64,000 nt of DNA from contig JAMXBB010000010.1 in NCBI GenBank assembly GCA_024138015.1, forward strand, positions 14,020,453-14,084,452, read 5' to 3'. Under the pieces are notes generated by a model. That model was not told the origin of the DNA and did no database searches. It was given only the letters and a program-made list of their open reading frames with translations. The position numbers and the translations under genes are program-made. Below, piece after piece: positions 35,435 to 47,517 of the stretch. Origin of the DNA: Lumnitzera littorea (lineage: Eukaryota > Streptophyta > Magnoliopsida > Myrtales > Combretaceae). Position 1 is the stretch's first letter. Every line of letters begins with the position of its first letter.

Positions 35435-36282
35435 TGATAGGAATTAAGCTACCGAACCATTGTCTCATTACTGAGTCCGAAGACTAAAAGGACTGGCAAT
35501 ACGAATCCTCCTGTTCCAGCCGACCCCTACCAAAGCCGAGTACTTCTTTGCTGAGTCACCCTTCATGCCAAGCCGAATGATTGTCTATCTTTGTATAGTG
35601 TGCCAAATTGAAGAGTACTCACTCGTACCCAATCCATCTAATGACTTGACATCTTCCTTACCGAGAAGCCAAGATAAAGAGACTCCGGGTTGACTAAGCC
35701 ACCCCTGCTTAGACAAGTAAGCTGTCCATACTTTTTGTCTGCATCTTCTAACAGTCTCGCCAATGTGGCATCACTATGTATACAATATCATGTGTAGAAT
35801 CTATTGCACCAATGATTGTTTTTCCTTGTATATTCATTTTTACCCTTTGTATCTTGTACATTACTTCCTTAGGAAATGCCCTTTTTGTCTTTTCCCTTTT
35901 TAAGCAAGTTTCCCTAACTTATGGGTATAAATACCCTTGTACTTAAAGTTAGAAAGAGATCATGATCAATACACTTTGAGTATTTCTTCCTTATGTAAAC
36001 ATTGCTTGTTTACTCTTGGCATTACTTTTATCCTAACCCTTGAGCAAGGCTAGGCAACGAGTAACCTCATCAAACTAATTCATATGTCATATCAAATTGT
36101 ACTGTGAGTTATCGAAAGTTTCATTAGTGCATCATATCCTCTTAAGCTGTCTGTTGGTTTTGCTTACTTTTTCATTCGTTATTCATTCCTTTGGTACTTT
36201 CCCATTAACCCTTTCAAGCTTTCTACAAGCTTGGACTCATCCAATGATCGGCCTTATCTATTCTTAGTCGTGGTTCACATCA
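35435..36282 (+). repeat. Element A 3' LTR (middle LTR of the complex)
   Basis: The 848 bp are colinear with 29992-30837. They start TGATAGGAATTAAGC and end CACATCA. A TATA box lies at 35926-35933. The next bases, ACTGA, do not match those before 29992 (AGCCC), so no target duplication for A survives. Confidence 0.78.
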
Positions 36283-37150
36283 ACTGAGACTCAACCTACT
36301 CCAACTACCTGAGCAGAGGAGAAGAAACCCTTAAGGAAGTTTGAAAAGGGCCAGAGTTCAAGGAGGAAGACGAGTGAGATAAAATGTTTCAAATGTCAAG
36401 GATTTAGATATATGGGCGCTCAGTATTCGAACAGAAGAACTATGGTAATATGAGGCAAGGTGCCAATAGTCAAAGTAGATAGTACTAATGAGGAAGTAGA
36501 GGAGCTAAAAAAAGGATGGAAAGACCAAACTGTCCAAGGAGGATGTTATCTACAGTGACGAAGGCAACTTTATACTGGACACTCTCGTGTTAAGAAGGAT
36601 GATGAGTGTCAATCCTGTACCTAAAGACAAATAGAGGGAAAATCTCTTCCATATCAGATGTAAGGTGAATGAGTCTCTGTATGCGTTGATCGTTGATAGT
36701 AGGAGCTGCACTATTGCAACCTTTGCATTTATGGTCCAATAATTAAAATTGCCGACCAAGCCTTACCCAAAGCCTTATAAGCTACATTGGTTCAATGATA
36801 AGGAAGCCCTACAGGTGAACAAACAAATGTCCATGCCGATCTGCATTGGCAATTACCTAAATGAATTACTCTGTGATGTGCCACCCATAAGTGCATTCCA
36901 TATTCTAATTGGACGACCCTGGATGTTCGATCAAGCTGTGTTATATGATAGAAGAAGGAATACATGTTCTATAAGGCATGAAGGTAGGAGGATGAAATTA
37001 AGTCCTATGACTGCTGAGTAGGTAAAGGTCATGCAGTCCTAATTAAGCCGAGCCTTGAAGAAAGAGGCTTTAGTAATAACCCAAACAAAGCTGAAAAGAG
37101 AGATAAAGCTTAAAGGACCGACCTATCTACTGGTCTGAAATATTCTGGAG
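36283..37150 (+). pseudogene. Element B gag C-terminus and protease, decayed
   Basis: B begins abruptly inside gag: no LTR end, primer site or capsid domain precedes it. The zinc knuckle at 36385 reads CFKCQGFRYMGAQYSN, with the His and the last Cys both changed to Tyr. The protease reads ALIVDSRSCTIATF, where the DSG Gly is Arg. An open stretch at 36749-37021 follows with KPYPKPYKLHWFND, CIGNYLNELLCDVPPISAFH and ILIGRPWMFDQ. The region matches its counterpart in A from about 31950 onward. Confidence 0.72.
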
Positions 37151-38120
37151 ATGAGACCAGAGGAGAAGGAGCTACTTGCCAAGGTAAAAACCTTGCTAGA
37201 GGAATTTGCCAACTTGTTTCTAGAGGAGCTATTGAAGGGTTTGCCCCTTATCCGAAGCATCCAGCATGTAATTGACCTGCAGCCAAGAGCCGTACTACCA
37301 AACAAGCCTGCTTACAAGTTGAATCCTGAATAGGCTACTAAATTACAGAAGCAAGTAAATAAGTTGACGAAGAAGGGGTATGTGCGTAAATCCCTTAGCC
37401 CTTGTATCGTGCCGGCCTTGCCAATGCCAAAAAAAAAAAAGATGGTTCTTGGAGGATGTACATAGATGGTTGAGCAATTAATCAAACCACTGTTAAGTAC
37501 AGGTATCCCATACCTAGACTTGATAACATATTAGTGGAGTTAAGTGAAGTAAGAGTGTTCTCCAAGATTGACCTCAAGTTTAGATACGATTAGATCCAAA
37601 TGCATAAAGGTGACGAATGGAAGACCGCATTCAAAACATGCCATAGGTTATATGAATGGCTTGTAATGCTATTTAGACTGTTTAATATGCTAAGCACATT
37701 TATGCACTTAATGAATCATGTGCTTTGAGAAATAATAGGAAATTTTGTCGTGGTTTATTTTGATGACATCTTATTGTATAGCCTTGACCTAAAAACTCAT
37801 AAGCAACATCTCCAAACTGTTGCTCCGAGTTGAACAACTCTACGCTAATCTAAAGAAGTGAGACTTTTGCAAATCAAAAGTAATTTTCTTGGGATTCGTT
37901 GTTAGGAGTAGTAGCATACGAGTTAATGAAGAGAAGATCAAAGCAATCACCGAATGGCTAGTGTCGACCACTTCAGCCAACGTGAGAAGTTTCCATAGCA
38001 TGGCATCATTCTATCACAAATTTATAAAGAATTTCAATATGATTGTGGCCCAACTCATCGAACTTGCAAAGAAGAATGTTGAATTCAAATGGGGAGAGAA
38101 GGAGTAGAGGAGTTGTGAAC
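37151..38120 (+). pseudogene. Element B reverse transcriptase, decayed
   Basis: LLKGLPLIRSIQHVIDLQP and NKPAYKLNPE lead into the RT, followed by KKGYVRKSLSPCIVPALPMP, VKYRYPIPRLDN, FSKIDLKF, DEWKTAFKT and LYEWLVM. VVVYFDDILLYS keeps YFDD (about 37753-37764). A run of ten A at 37430-37440 probably shifts the frame. In the thumb a frame change near 37860 is followed by FLGFVVRSSSIRVNEEKIKA and VRSFHSMASFYHKF. Stops are scattered through it. Confidence 0.75.
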
Positions 38121-38580
38121 AAGTGAAGGAGAGGCTAACTACAACCCCTGTCTTAACTCTGTCGAGATATAACAAAGTGTTTGAAGTAGAGTGTAATGCA
38201 TTCGGACTAAGCATAGGTGCTGTGCTGATACTGGTGCAAGAAAGCCGACCTATTACTTACTTTAACAGGAAACTTCGAAGAGCTACACTCAATTATTCTA
38301 CTTATGATGAGGAGTTTTATTCCTTAATACGAGCCTTTATGGTATGCTAGCATTATCTGTTACTTAAGGAATTTGTGATCTATACCGACCATGAATCCTT
38401 GAGATATCTAAAGAGCTAACCAAAGTTATTGCGAAGACAAGCCAAATGGATCGAGTTCATGGAAGGATTTTGCTATCTCATAAAGTATAAGAACAGGAAG
38501 AACAATGTAATAGTTGATGCCCTATCAAGGCAACATACCTTCCTGACCGAATTGTAAATAAGACTACTTGGTTTTTCAAC
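38121..38580 (+). pseudogene. Element B RNase H, decayed
   Basis: It reads TTTPVLTLSRYNKVFEVECN, AFGLSIGAVLILVQESRP and LNYSTYDEEFYSLIRAFMV. A stop at 38348 follows, then HYLLLKEFVIYTDHESLRYL, KWIEFMEGFCYLIKYKNRKN and NVIVDALSRQ. The first catalytic Asp (ECD) is Asn. TDH and ALSR are intact. Confidence 0.72.
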
Positions 38581-39831
38581 AATAAAGAATTTGTAAGCTG
38601 AGAATCCACACTTTGGTCCTATCTATGCCCAGTATGAGGAAAGACGAACACTAGATAGCTATACAAGGAAGATGGATACTCGTTCAGGAAGAGGAGGCTA
38701 TGTATCCCAACCTGTTCCATAAGAGAATTGTTAGTGTACGAAGTACATGAAGGAGGATTAACAGGACACTTTGGCCGACGCTAAACCTATGAGGTACTCC
38801 CATCCAAATTCTTTTGGCTAAGGATGAAGAGAGATGTCCAATCTGTACTGGAAAGATGTATAACCTGCCAAAAAGTGAAGAGCTGAGCCAAGTCGTGCAA
38901 GGACACTATCTACCCTTATCTATCCCAACCAAACCCTGGTCCGAGCTGAGTATGGACTTCATGCTAGGGTTACCAAAGATGTCCCAAGGGAAGGACTCCA
39001 TCATAGTGGTTATGGATCGACTTAGCAAGCTAGCACATTTTGTACCATGTTCCAAAATTAACAACACTTCAACTATCTCTTTTCTTTTCCTACAGGAAAT
39101 AATCAAGCTTCAGGGGGTTCCTAAGACCATTGTTTCAGACCGAAACCTGAAGTTCATAAGGCACTTCTGGAGGACACCATAGAGGCGAATGGGAACTAAG
39201 CTATTGTACAGCACGTCCTGCCATTCACAAACCAATGGATAGACAGAGGTTGTTAATAAAATAATGGGAACTTTGCTATAGGTTACTATTAGACAGAACA
39301 TAGGTGATTGGGATATGTACCTACCAATTATTGAATTTGCTTACAATAGGACAACCATAGCATGATGAATAAGGTTCCCTATGAGGTCGCCTACAGGTTT
39401 AACCCCGAGCTCCCAATAGGTCAAGTTCCCCTACCGATACTTGATGATGACCTGCCAACTGTAGAGAGGGTCAAGGCCATCAGGGCTATGTACCAAAAGG
39501 TAGTGGAACAATTAAGCCAAGTTACTACTAAGCTTGAGGGGCAAGGCCGAGGATGGAAAAGGAGAGAGTTTCAACCTAATAATCTAGTTTAGATCCACTT
39601 CAACAAGGAACAATTCTCGAATTTGAGGAAGAGCAAGTTATCTCCCAAAGCCGACGGACCTTTCAAGGTACTTGAAAAGACCAATCCTAATGCCTATTGA
39701 ATTGAACTGCCTAAGGAATATAGAGTCTCAAACCCCTTCAACATTGTTAATCTCTAGCCATATCTTCCCACGGACGAGCAATCCGAAGCTAAGCCAGATT
39801 TGATCCCAAATCTCAAATAGCTCGAAGGGGA
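38581..39831 (+). pseudogene. Element B integrase, decayed, frame running into the 3' LTR
   Basis: CITCQKVKS keeps the zinc CxxC in one frame. A shift leads to the open stretch at 38814-39182, with WSELSMDFMLGLPKM (first Asp), IIVVMDRLSKLAHFVPC and VPKTIVSDRNLKF (second Asp). TEVVNKIMGTL (39245) holds the Glu, so D, D and E are all still present, though in broken frames. The C-terminal part reads KVPYEVAYRFNPELPIGQVP and ends LEGDDRNHEP, crossing the polypurine tract into the LTR. Confidence 0.74.
39824..39831 (+). other. Polypurine tract of element B
   Basis: GAAGGGGA directly before TGATAGG of the 3' LTR. Confidence 0.62.
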
Positions 39832-40772
39832 TGATAGGAATCATGAACCAATCATGTGCTCGCAAGCTCGTAGGCTTACCCAGTTGGCTCGCCAAGCTGT
39901 CCAAGGTAAGTTGAGCATTGAGGTGCAATGCATTTCTTAGTTCAACTTGCCGAACTACTTCACTCTTTACTTCATTCAGGAAGCTGCCCAAGTGATCGGT
40001 TGACATGCCAAACCGACGCCTCCACAATACACACCAGGCTAAGCATCGAGTTAGGAAGCAACCTACCCCATCCATGTCGAAGCTAAGCTAACACTTGTCA
40101 GGAGCCAAACACTCAATGCCGACCTCAAAAAATGAGTCGCTCTTGAATCAACCTCGGCTTAATCCTAACTGTCCGAGCCACCAAACTGTTGACGCCAACC
40201 CTACTTAATCGAAATTCGCCATTGCTTAGATAATAGTGTCATGAGGGGCCACAAAATGAGCAAACTACGCGTACATAATCCTTTTTCTGACATCCATACT
40301 GTCCTTACTGCCAACGAATATTCTTTTTGCACAATTACATTGATACCTTTGTAAATTATTCTCTTTTTTCTTTGCTAGTAGGAATCTTTTTTTGGCATTT
40401 ACTCTTACTTGGGATTTACCCTAATTGAGTCATATAGATACTTGTACATTGTAATAGCTGCAACAATTATCACATTGAATTTTTTAAACATAATCTCTTG
40501 AGCTAAATGTCTTATTACTTACTCTTGAGCTATTCTTATCTAGCTCTTTAAGCATGTACTAGAGGCAAGTAACCTCCAGCCACACTTGTGTGTCATATCA
40601 AGTGCGTCCTAAGCTCATATAAGGTGTTGGTGTGTTATATCCAATGTCAGTGTACAGGAACCCCTACTCATCTTTCAACTATCATTTACTTTTTAAGTCA
40701 TCTCGCCACTTAGACCTATCCCTTGGTTACGTATGATATTAGGTTTGTGTGTTCATCCATAAATCCATATCA
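39832..40772 (+). repeat. Element B 3' LTR
   Basis: The 941 bp start TGATAGGAATCATGAACC and end ATATCA. The first third matches 29664-29991 well. The rest is only distantly related to the A-type LTRs, sharing words such as GAGGCAAGTAACCTC and TGTGTGTCATATCA. It is followed by AAGTT, matching the left flank at 29659. Confidence 0.8.
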
Positions 40773-40777
40773 AAGTT
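40773..40777. repeat. Target-site duplication of the CRM-like complex, right (AAGTT)
   Basis: Exact copy of 29659-29663. Confidence 0.82.
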
Positions 40778-41305
40778 GTGTCGATTCTCATCCTCGATGT
40801 TTAAGCAATCTTGTCGACTCCAACACTTGAGAATGATCAACCCTCGAGCCTTACTTCAAGAACCTTAAAGGTGTCCACCTTGAAGGATTCCGTTGGATGA
40901 GCACATAAACTAAGCCTATAACGCTCGACCTTTAAAACCTAGGCCTCACATGCTCGATACTCTTGACTGAGTACTATTCAAACTGAGATTCTCGAGTCAA
41001 CGCCGAACATCGCATGACTAAACTAAAGGCTAAGAATCAGCTAACACTTTAAATTATAACCTAAAAAGAAAAAACTTGAAAGTTGAGAAGGAATGGGACC
41101 ATGAATACAACGTAAATGATAAAAACTGAACAACAAGAAGTGAGCAACACTAATATTTTTCCATTCATAACATTTTCAATTACACGGGTTAAAAGACCAA
41201 CATCCTAATCCAGGTACATCAACAACAAAAAGTAAAGTAGAATAGAACATGACTATATCTACAAACCTATCACAACTATCTACCTAAAGAAAGAAAAGAA
41301 AGTCT
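40778..41305 (+). other. Element D non-coding, between integrase and antisense ORF
   Basis: About 530 bp with repeated CTCGA/ACTCGAG-type words, continuing D after the CRM-like insertion. No coding domain is seen. Confidence 0.5.
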
Positions 41306-41435
41306 CTAAGCATCCTCGGGCTCATTGTCATGCTCTAAAGTAGTAAAGTCATAACAGTCCCGCTATGCAAACTATTTTAGTATAGAAGTTGACCCTACAA
41401 CTGCTATCTTAAACTCGATTTACACAAAGCATTCA

Positions 41436-44379
41436 TGACTAACCCACTTTAAGATAAACAGTTCACAAATTAAGCATGATATTTACCTAAGAAAATATGA
41501 AAAATATATACTTGAATTTTGAAATTTTAAGTAATGTCATACAATTTAATAACCTAACTTTACTTAAGTAAAACATATTAATAATAGAAGGTTCAAAAAT
41601 AAGGATTAAAATCCTAAAAATGTAACTGATCATCAATTTTATTTCCTTACTCCCTAAGATCCAATAATAGCTAGCTTTAACGTAGTTATGATGCTGCTTC
41701 TAAGATAGCACTTGTAATAATATCTATAAGGATACGAGCAATAAACCACTCAGTAAGTTGAGATGAAGACATAAGACTATACATCAAGCACAAGTAAGAT
41801 TATTAGTTAGTTATTTAAATGCAATGAAATAAACAAATGTCATCACACGACGTTATATAGTTTGTAAGTTGAGACGAAGACATAAGACTATACATCAAGC
41901 ACAAGCAAGATTATTAGTCAGCTATTTAAATGCAATGAAATAAATGAATGCCATCACATGAAATTATTCAATCCATCGTGAAATTAGATAAATTACACTC
42001 GCCCTAATCTGAGTTAAGGATTTTAGTGCACACTCAACAACTTGCAACCAAACCCAAGCTTATGCAATGGAGATATCGTTTCTCTCGTGACTACCTTTTA
42101 ATCACTACCTTCAACCTTATTGTAACCTCCTATCTTGTTACTTTGTTCGACTAAGGATAGAGAAGGGACCATTATGCTATAGTGTTATCTCTTTTGAAGG
42201 CATTAATATTTGATTAGAGAATCCTAAATGCTTCCTTTAATTGGTTGTAATTCACGTCTGATTTAGTTTCATAAGTCATATATTCAAATAAGTCTAATTT
42301 AAGGTGTTCGATCAATTCAAGTAAATAAAAAATTATAATCCAAAGCATCAAACCAAAATCATACAACTAAAACTAAAAATACATATAAACAGAAACATAC
42401 GCACAATTAGGCTATCTAACAAACACGATCAAGTATAATCTTGAGCCTCCATGTATTATAAAACAGTACTCCAACATATAATAACGTATTAATTCCAAAC
42501 TTAGCTAAAGTCTCCAATTTACTCGCTCAAGTTTAATACAGGGTTAGATCATTGCCACTTGCTTCTATGTTATAAAAATCATTTTGGTATTTATATTCTT
42601 ATTTATATAAGCTTTAAATCTTTAGTTTGAGTTTAAAATTACAATCGTACTCAATTGTTTGAGTTTTAGATTACCTATAACCAAACTAGTTTTAAAATAG
42701 TTTCTAATTTAGTTCCTGAATTAGGTTCTAATTCAATTCTTAGTTACAGTTTTTTATTCGTAAATTCTAGGAATTCCTCTCAAACCAATATGTGAAATTT
42801 ATTTTACTATACTTAAATATCCTAAATCTTCATTTTATCTTTTAACCAATATTCCAATCTGTAATTTAACTACTAAATTTGCTCTCAATATAAGAATAAC
42901 CTACATTTTTTACATAATTTCCCAAATTTCCATTTCAAATTAGATTTATATTATATTTCTAATATTATCAATTTAACTTAATATTTTCTATTTATTTAAT
43001 CTCCTATATTCACATATTATGCCTTCTTGCATAATCTACACATAAAACACCTATCTAACATCCCCCAACACTACAATTAACATCTCTCATCATTAACTAA
43101 CATTTTAAGATGCTTAAATATAGCCTAAATCCGAATTTTTCATCAATTCAACATTAAATCACAATTTAAGTCTAAAAATTACCTTTTATTTATGATTTTA
43201 AGGCGCAAAAATTACGTAAAATTTTGGGAAATTAATTTTCAAAAAAAACCTTCATAGCACTGTAATATATGTCCTAGGCAGCATACACAAAAATAAAAAA
43301 TTTTCACCTCAAAACTATATTATTAAGGTTATTTAAATGAAAGTGAAAATCAGTTTAGGTTTAGTAATTTCTTAAGAACAATATATCTCGGGACCTAATT
43401 TTATCAAATTGACATTTCTTCCTAAATCTACATACAAAAATATTCAAAAATACCAATTTTCATAATTTTTCATACCTATTTAATATTTTTAATAAATTAT
43501 ACAAAAATCGAAAGAGAATTTAAACTCACCTTTCGAAAGGCTTCTAGCTACCAACGATGGCTCTACCTTTACTAACACAACTAGGCACGAGGTCTACTAA
43601 GTGGTGGTCGGTGGTTTCTTCCCAAGTCTTATTCGATCGTGGGTTCTCTTTTAATGCCCTAATTACACATTATTTTTGTTAATTTTTGTAAAATTAGTTA
43701 CTTTTCTCTCTTTAATCTCTCTCTAATTTTTCTGACTTCCTAACTGACCAAAATGAATTCTAATAAGGGTTTGCTAAATTAATAGAATGATTTAGGGGGC
43801 ATTCTTGAATTACTTATGGCCATGTGTCATTTCTTTTTATCTTTTCTCACTTTCTATTTAGCTTAATATTATTGGTTAATTTTTTTTTTCTTTAAATCCC
43901 AATATGCCACACCATAGATCTAAATTTTTCCACACTTCCCTCAACTTTTCTTGATTTTTTATTGATTCTCCTTTATTAATTTTGTATTATCTTAACATAT
44001 TTTATGTATTTTAAGTAATTTTGAGCATTTTTACCTACACATAAGTACATATATAGTAAAAATAAATAATTATAAATATTATTTAAGTTATTTTATGATT
44101 TATAGTGTACATATAATTTATCTTTATCTATTCGTTAATTATCGGAACTCGTTTTATACGTTTTCAATAAATAATGAGCAATATATATATAACTTAATAC
44201 TATAATATTTTCTTATTTATTTTCCTAAATCCAAACTCGTAGGATTACTTTTACTAATATTTCTAATTTCTTCGTAAAATTTAGGCTTGATCAAATAGTT
44301 TACGCGATCACCTTAAATTTTATAAATCATTTTTGGACCAATCAATCGTGAGTTGATCACTAATTTTTGTAGGACCTCA
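41436..44379 (+). mobile_element. Insertion H: probable solo LTR in the antisense ORF
   Basis: About 2.9 kb of non-coding AT-rich DNA separates two parts of the antisense ORF. It ends TTTTTGTAGGACCTCA, a common style of gypsy LTR end. A possible start is TGACTAACCC at 41436. The flanks CATTCA (41430) and CACTCA (44380) differ by one transition and would be an imperfect 6-bp duplication, unusual for this class. Boundaries are therefore uncertain by tens of bases. No coding domain is present. Confidence 0.45.
41753..41961. repeat. Tandem repeat, 111-bp unit, two copies
   Basis: GTAAGTTGAGA(T/C)GAAGACATAAG starts copies at 41753 and 41864. They match through CAATGAAATAAA and CATCACA with a few transitions. 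The second copy is slightly shorter. Confidence 0.88.
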
Positions 44380-46975
44380 CACTCATCTCCACCCGCAGCA
44401 CCATTGCCTCCTCTAACGTCACCAACAACACCCTCACAATTGTCATTAGGCTTACCCTCCTCATCTTCATTACCCTACCTTTCCATCGCATCTCCCTCCA
44501 TGAACTAATTAAGGAAACTAGAGTCTAAGTCAGGATACTCCCCTTCCGCCTCCAATTTAGCCAACCTCGCACCATCCTGCCCAACACCCACAAGGGTGGC
44601 TTTGTAATTGTCACCCAAAGAGAACTCCTTGAAAGACTATCTATCGCTTCTAGACTTTAAACCTCCCCATTCCTCAGCTCCTCTTCCCTCCTCTAGAAAC
44701 TAGCCCAAGCTTCCCCGAACTCCTTCCTCCAAGCATCAACCTCTACCCTGGCAATCTTTATTCACTTCTTTGTAGACTCAGCCTCTGCTCTTGCAACCAC
44801 TACCTCCTACTTAACCACATCCACTTCTCTTTAGCTACCACTAGCTCTCAACTATGAGTAGCAAACTTTGCCTCCAAGTCCTCGGCTTACCTCTTGGAAA
44901 CATTTGCTTGGGACATGAATTGGTTAACTTCTAGCTCTAGCTTCATCTTCTTGACCCTTTGTCGATTGGTCTCCTCCTGCAATGCTATGTTTCGAGCCCT
45001 TAACAGGCTATCTCCTTTTTCAATCATTCGTTCTCTTCCCCTACCTCCAATTAATGCTATCATGTAAGTTGGCACAAACAAATCGATATAAATGAGCACT
45101 TAAGAAGACTTGAACAAAAGAGAAAAGGGACACAAAAGGATAACAGACATACCCCATCAAGGATGCTCCCCCCATGAGAGAATGCATGCCTACATAGGCT
45201 CATAGCGTTACCTAGTCCATTTGGAGCAACTAGAGCACACTTATGATAAGGCTTATCCTGCATAGACATACCATGCACCTTCTTTAAAGGCTACTCTTTG
45301 AAAACGCGTATGCTAACAAGAGCTCGAACATCCTCGCCCATCTTAACACTAAGGTCGATCATGGGAATGGACTGTACTTATACCGTACCATCAACTTGAG
45401 CAGCACTTAACCCTTCTTAATCTCCAAGCATGTCTACTATACCTACAGTCGACCTCTCCTTAACAGTCCTCCTCTTCGAGGACCCCTCCTACACTAACTG
45501 GTTGGAGACAAGTCCCTATGATCCCCATTTAGTAGATATCCTCCACTTATATGGCTTTTGCTCATGTGTCTCTTACACATGTGCCACCTGCTAGTGCATC
45601 TCTTGCTTGCCTGGTTGTGCACCTCCCAATCACTACCATACTACCTGTGTACATCCTACTTAGACATGTTCACCACTTCCATTGTAACAACAGTAGCCTA
45701 CTACTCAATAACCACATTTAAAGGCATTATAGTCAAGATATCTCCTAACCTTTCATCTACCGGACTTTTCCCCCATTTCTTATTCGATGCAATCTTCTTA
45801 CTCTTGTTTGCTATGGAAGCTACATCTTGCCCCTTCGTAGGCCTCTTCCCATTTTCCCTGCTCCTCGGCTCCCTAATCGCCATCATTTGATCCTTAAAGG
45901 CACTACTATACAAATCATACGTTGTGAGCAAAACAATCAAGTTAGTAATTAAAAGAATTATGAAGATTAAATGAAATGCCCATTAAAGAGAGCAACCCTA
46001 AGCTTGCCCCTACTAACAATTGACAATGGCAAACTCCTGGCTACCTTCCCGGCCATAATACTACCCCTACCTGTCTCCCAAGGGTGTAACATCTTTCTCC
46101 AAAATACAACTCTACGATCTTCACAGCATTGAACCCATTTTCTTTCTATCGAACCACATCAAGGATTCATTCCTTGACTTTATTATCTTTCTCCTTGAAG
46201 TAAGTAATAAGCTTCATTTGAATGGGCCTAATCCATTGAGTGGGAAAGTTTAGTTCATAAGCCAACCTCACCAAGAAGAATTGGTTCCTCTAGTCCTTTA
46301 TCTTGGACTTTTGACCAAAGAACAGCTTAGCATATGACCACTATCCTGAGTAATAGACAAACCCCTCAGCTCATCCTTCAGATGGGAGAAGCACCAAAAG
46401 AGCCGAACTATTAGCCACCTCATATGGAATATAAAGATGGCCTCAAAGGCTACCAACACTTGCTAACTATTCAGATGGAGAGAACTTGGGCACACCTAAA
46501 AGTAATTGAACACCTCCAGCTAAAACTCAGTAAAGGGTAGGCGTAACCCTATGTCTATTGCCCTCCAATACAAATAGAACGAGTGCTTATTGTCACCATA
46601 ATCATACACCCGATCATCCTTCTTAGGCCTCACCACCTCCCATGCGACAATGTTCTCGTTGACCTTCTGACAAACCCTATACTACTAATCTTCCATGTGT
46701 ACATACTCAACCTCAATAACAATCCCATTACCCTCTTTTGTCGATAGCAGTAGCCCAATCTCCTCCTCCTTCTCTTCGAGATCGTACCTGCATTGAGGCC
46801 TCCCCTCTACAGCTACTCTCTTCATCACCTATGTATAGCTCGTGCCTATATTGCCGATCCCAATTGTTGTTGTTTGTTAGGGAGAAGTAGGGACGAGCTC
46901 ATACCTGCAATCCTTATTAAGAAAGGCCTCACCTACAAACCTATTCCTTGGTGATGTTTATTGTTAATTGGCCAT

Positions 46976-47517
46976 ATTTGAAATTTTCATAGAATAAAGG
47001 AATGGAAAGGAAAAGAAAACACAAGAATCTTGAAGAAACACTTTGACAAAGTTTTGATAAAGTAACGGGTGCAAGTGAGGATTGAGCTGACCCTTAAGTC
47101 CCATATATAGATTGTGAAGGCCATACAAAGTGTCACTTCATTAATAACCATAGCAGACGACCATGTGTCGCAACTAAAGGTTCAACAACCAAGGTTCGTT
47201 TGATGGGCAAATTGCCAACTAGACATCCACATGCGTTTCATTAATGGTGCACACCTTGTGAAGGCCTTAAGCACTTAAATAGTCACATCGATTACACCAA
47301 CTATAATATCTAGTCGAAAACAAATAGTGACCAAGTCTTCGAGCACACTTAAAGAGCTCTACAGCTTGAAGTTGTCAGAGTTTGGGCACTAGCCCTACGA
47401 GCTTAGAAGAAATTTATTGGTGCTTAGTTACGACCTGAGCACCCTTCAAGCTATTGCAAGCACACCAAGAATACGACATGATTCTACAAGGAGTAAGTAC
47501 GAGATTATGAGCTCTCA
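46976..47517 (+). other. Element D non-coding, upstream of the polypurine tract
   Basis: About 540 bp following the start of the antisense ORF. The sequence CCCATATATAG (47100) reads on the minus strand as a possible TATA-containing promoter (CTATATATGGG) for the antisense ORF. No other feature is seen. Confidence 0.4.

Larger units (their letters stand above)
29664..40772 (+). mobile_element. CRM-like chromovirus complex with three LTR copies
   Basis: An 11.1 kb unit starts TGATAGG, ends CA and is flanked by AAGTT. It contains an LTR fragment (29664-29991), LTR A5 (29992-30837), coding region A, LTR A3 (35435-36282), partial coding region B and LTR B3 (39832-40772). RT, RNase H and integrase spellings (HGLYEW, VVYFDDILVYS, FELECD, RFPNKRRSKL, NDNAYRLEL) match the CRM/CRR group of plant chromoviruses. 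The favoured reading is an outer element B, whose 5' LTR was invaded by element A, followed by loss of the rest of B's 5' LTR, primer site and most of gag. Confidence 0.78.
41306..46975 (-). pseudogene. Element D antisense ORF, decayed and split by insertion H
   Basis: Tat-lineage elements often carry an ORF on the opposite strand between integrase and the 3' LTR. Here it runs from an ATG at 46975 (M-A-N) leftward. At 46650-46400 it reads WEVVRPKKDDRVYDYGDNKH, FYLYWRAIDIGLRLPFTEF, LHLNS-x-QVLVAFEAIFIF and RLFWCFSHLKDE. This fits the plant-transposon-like N-terminal domain of such ORFs. A Pro/Ser-rich linker (about 45950-45500) precedes a coiled coil (about 45100-44860: LLRARNIALQEETNRQRVKK). 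The acidic tail ends GGNGAAGGDE at about 44386. After insertion H the last residues are EHDNEPEDA with the stop at 41306. The function is unknown. Stops are frequent. Confidence 0.6.

Noticed and set aside
45558..45890. 110-codon + frame, membrane-like
   Set aside because: Lies opposite the antisense ORF of element D, whose domain order supports the minus strand. The hydrophobic character is a shadow of its Pro/Ser/Lys-rich linker.
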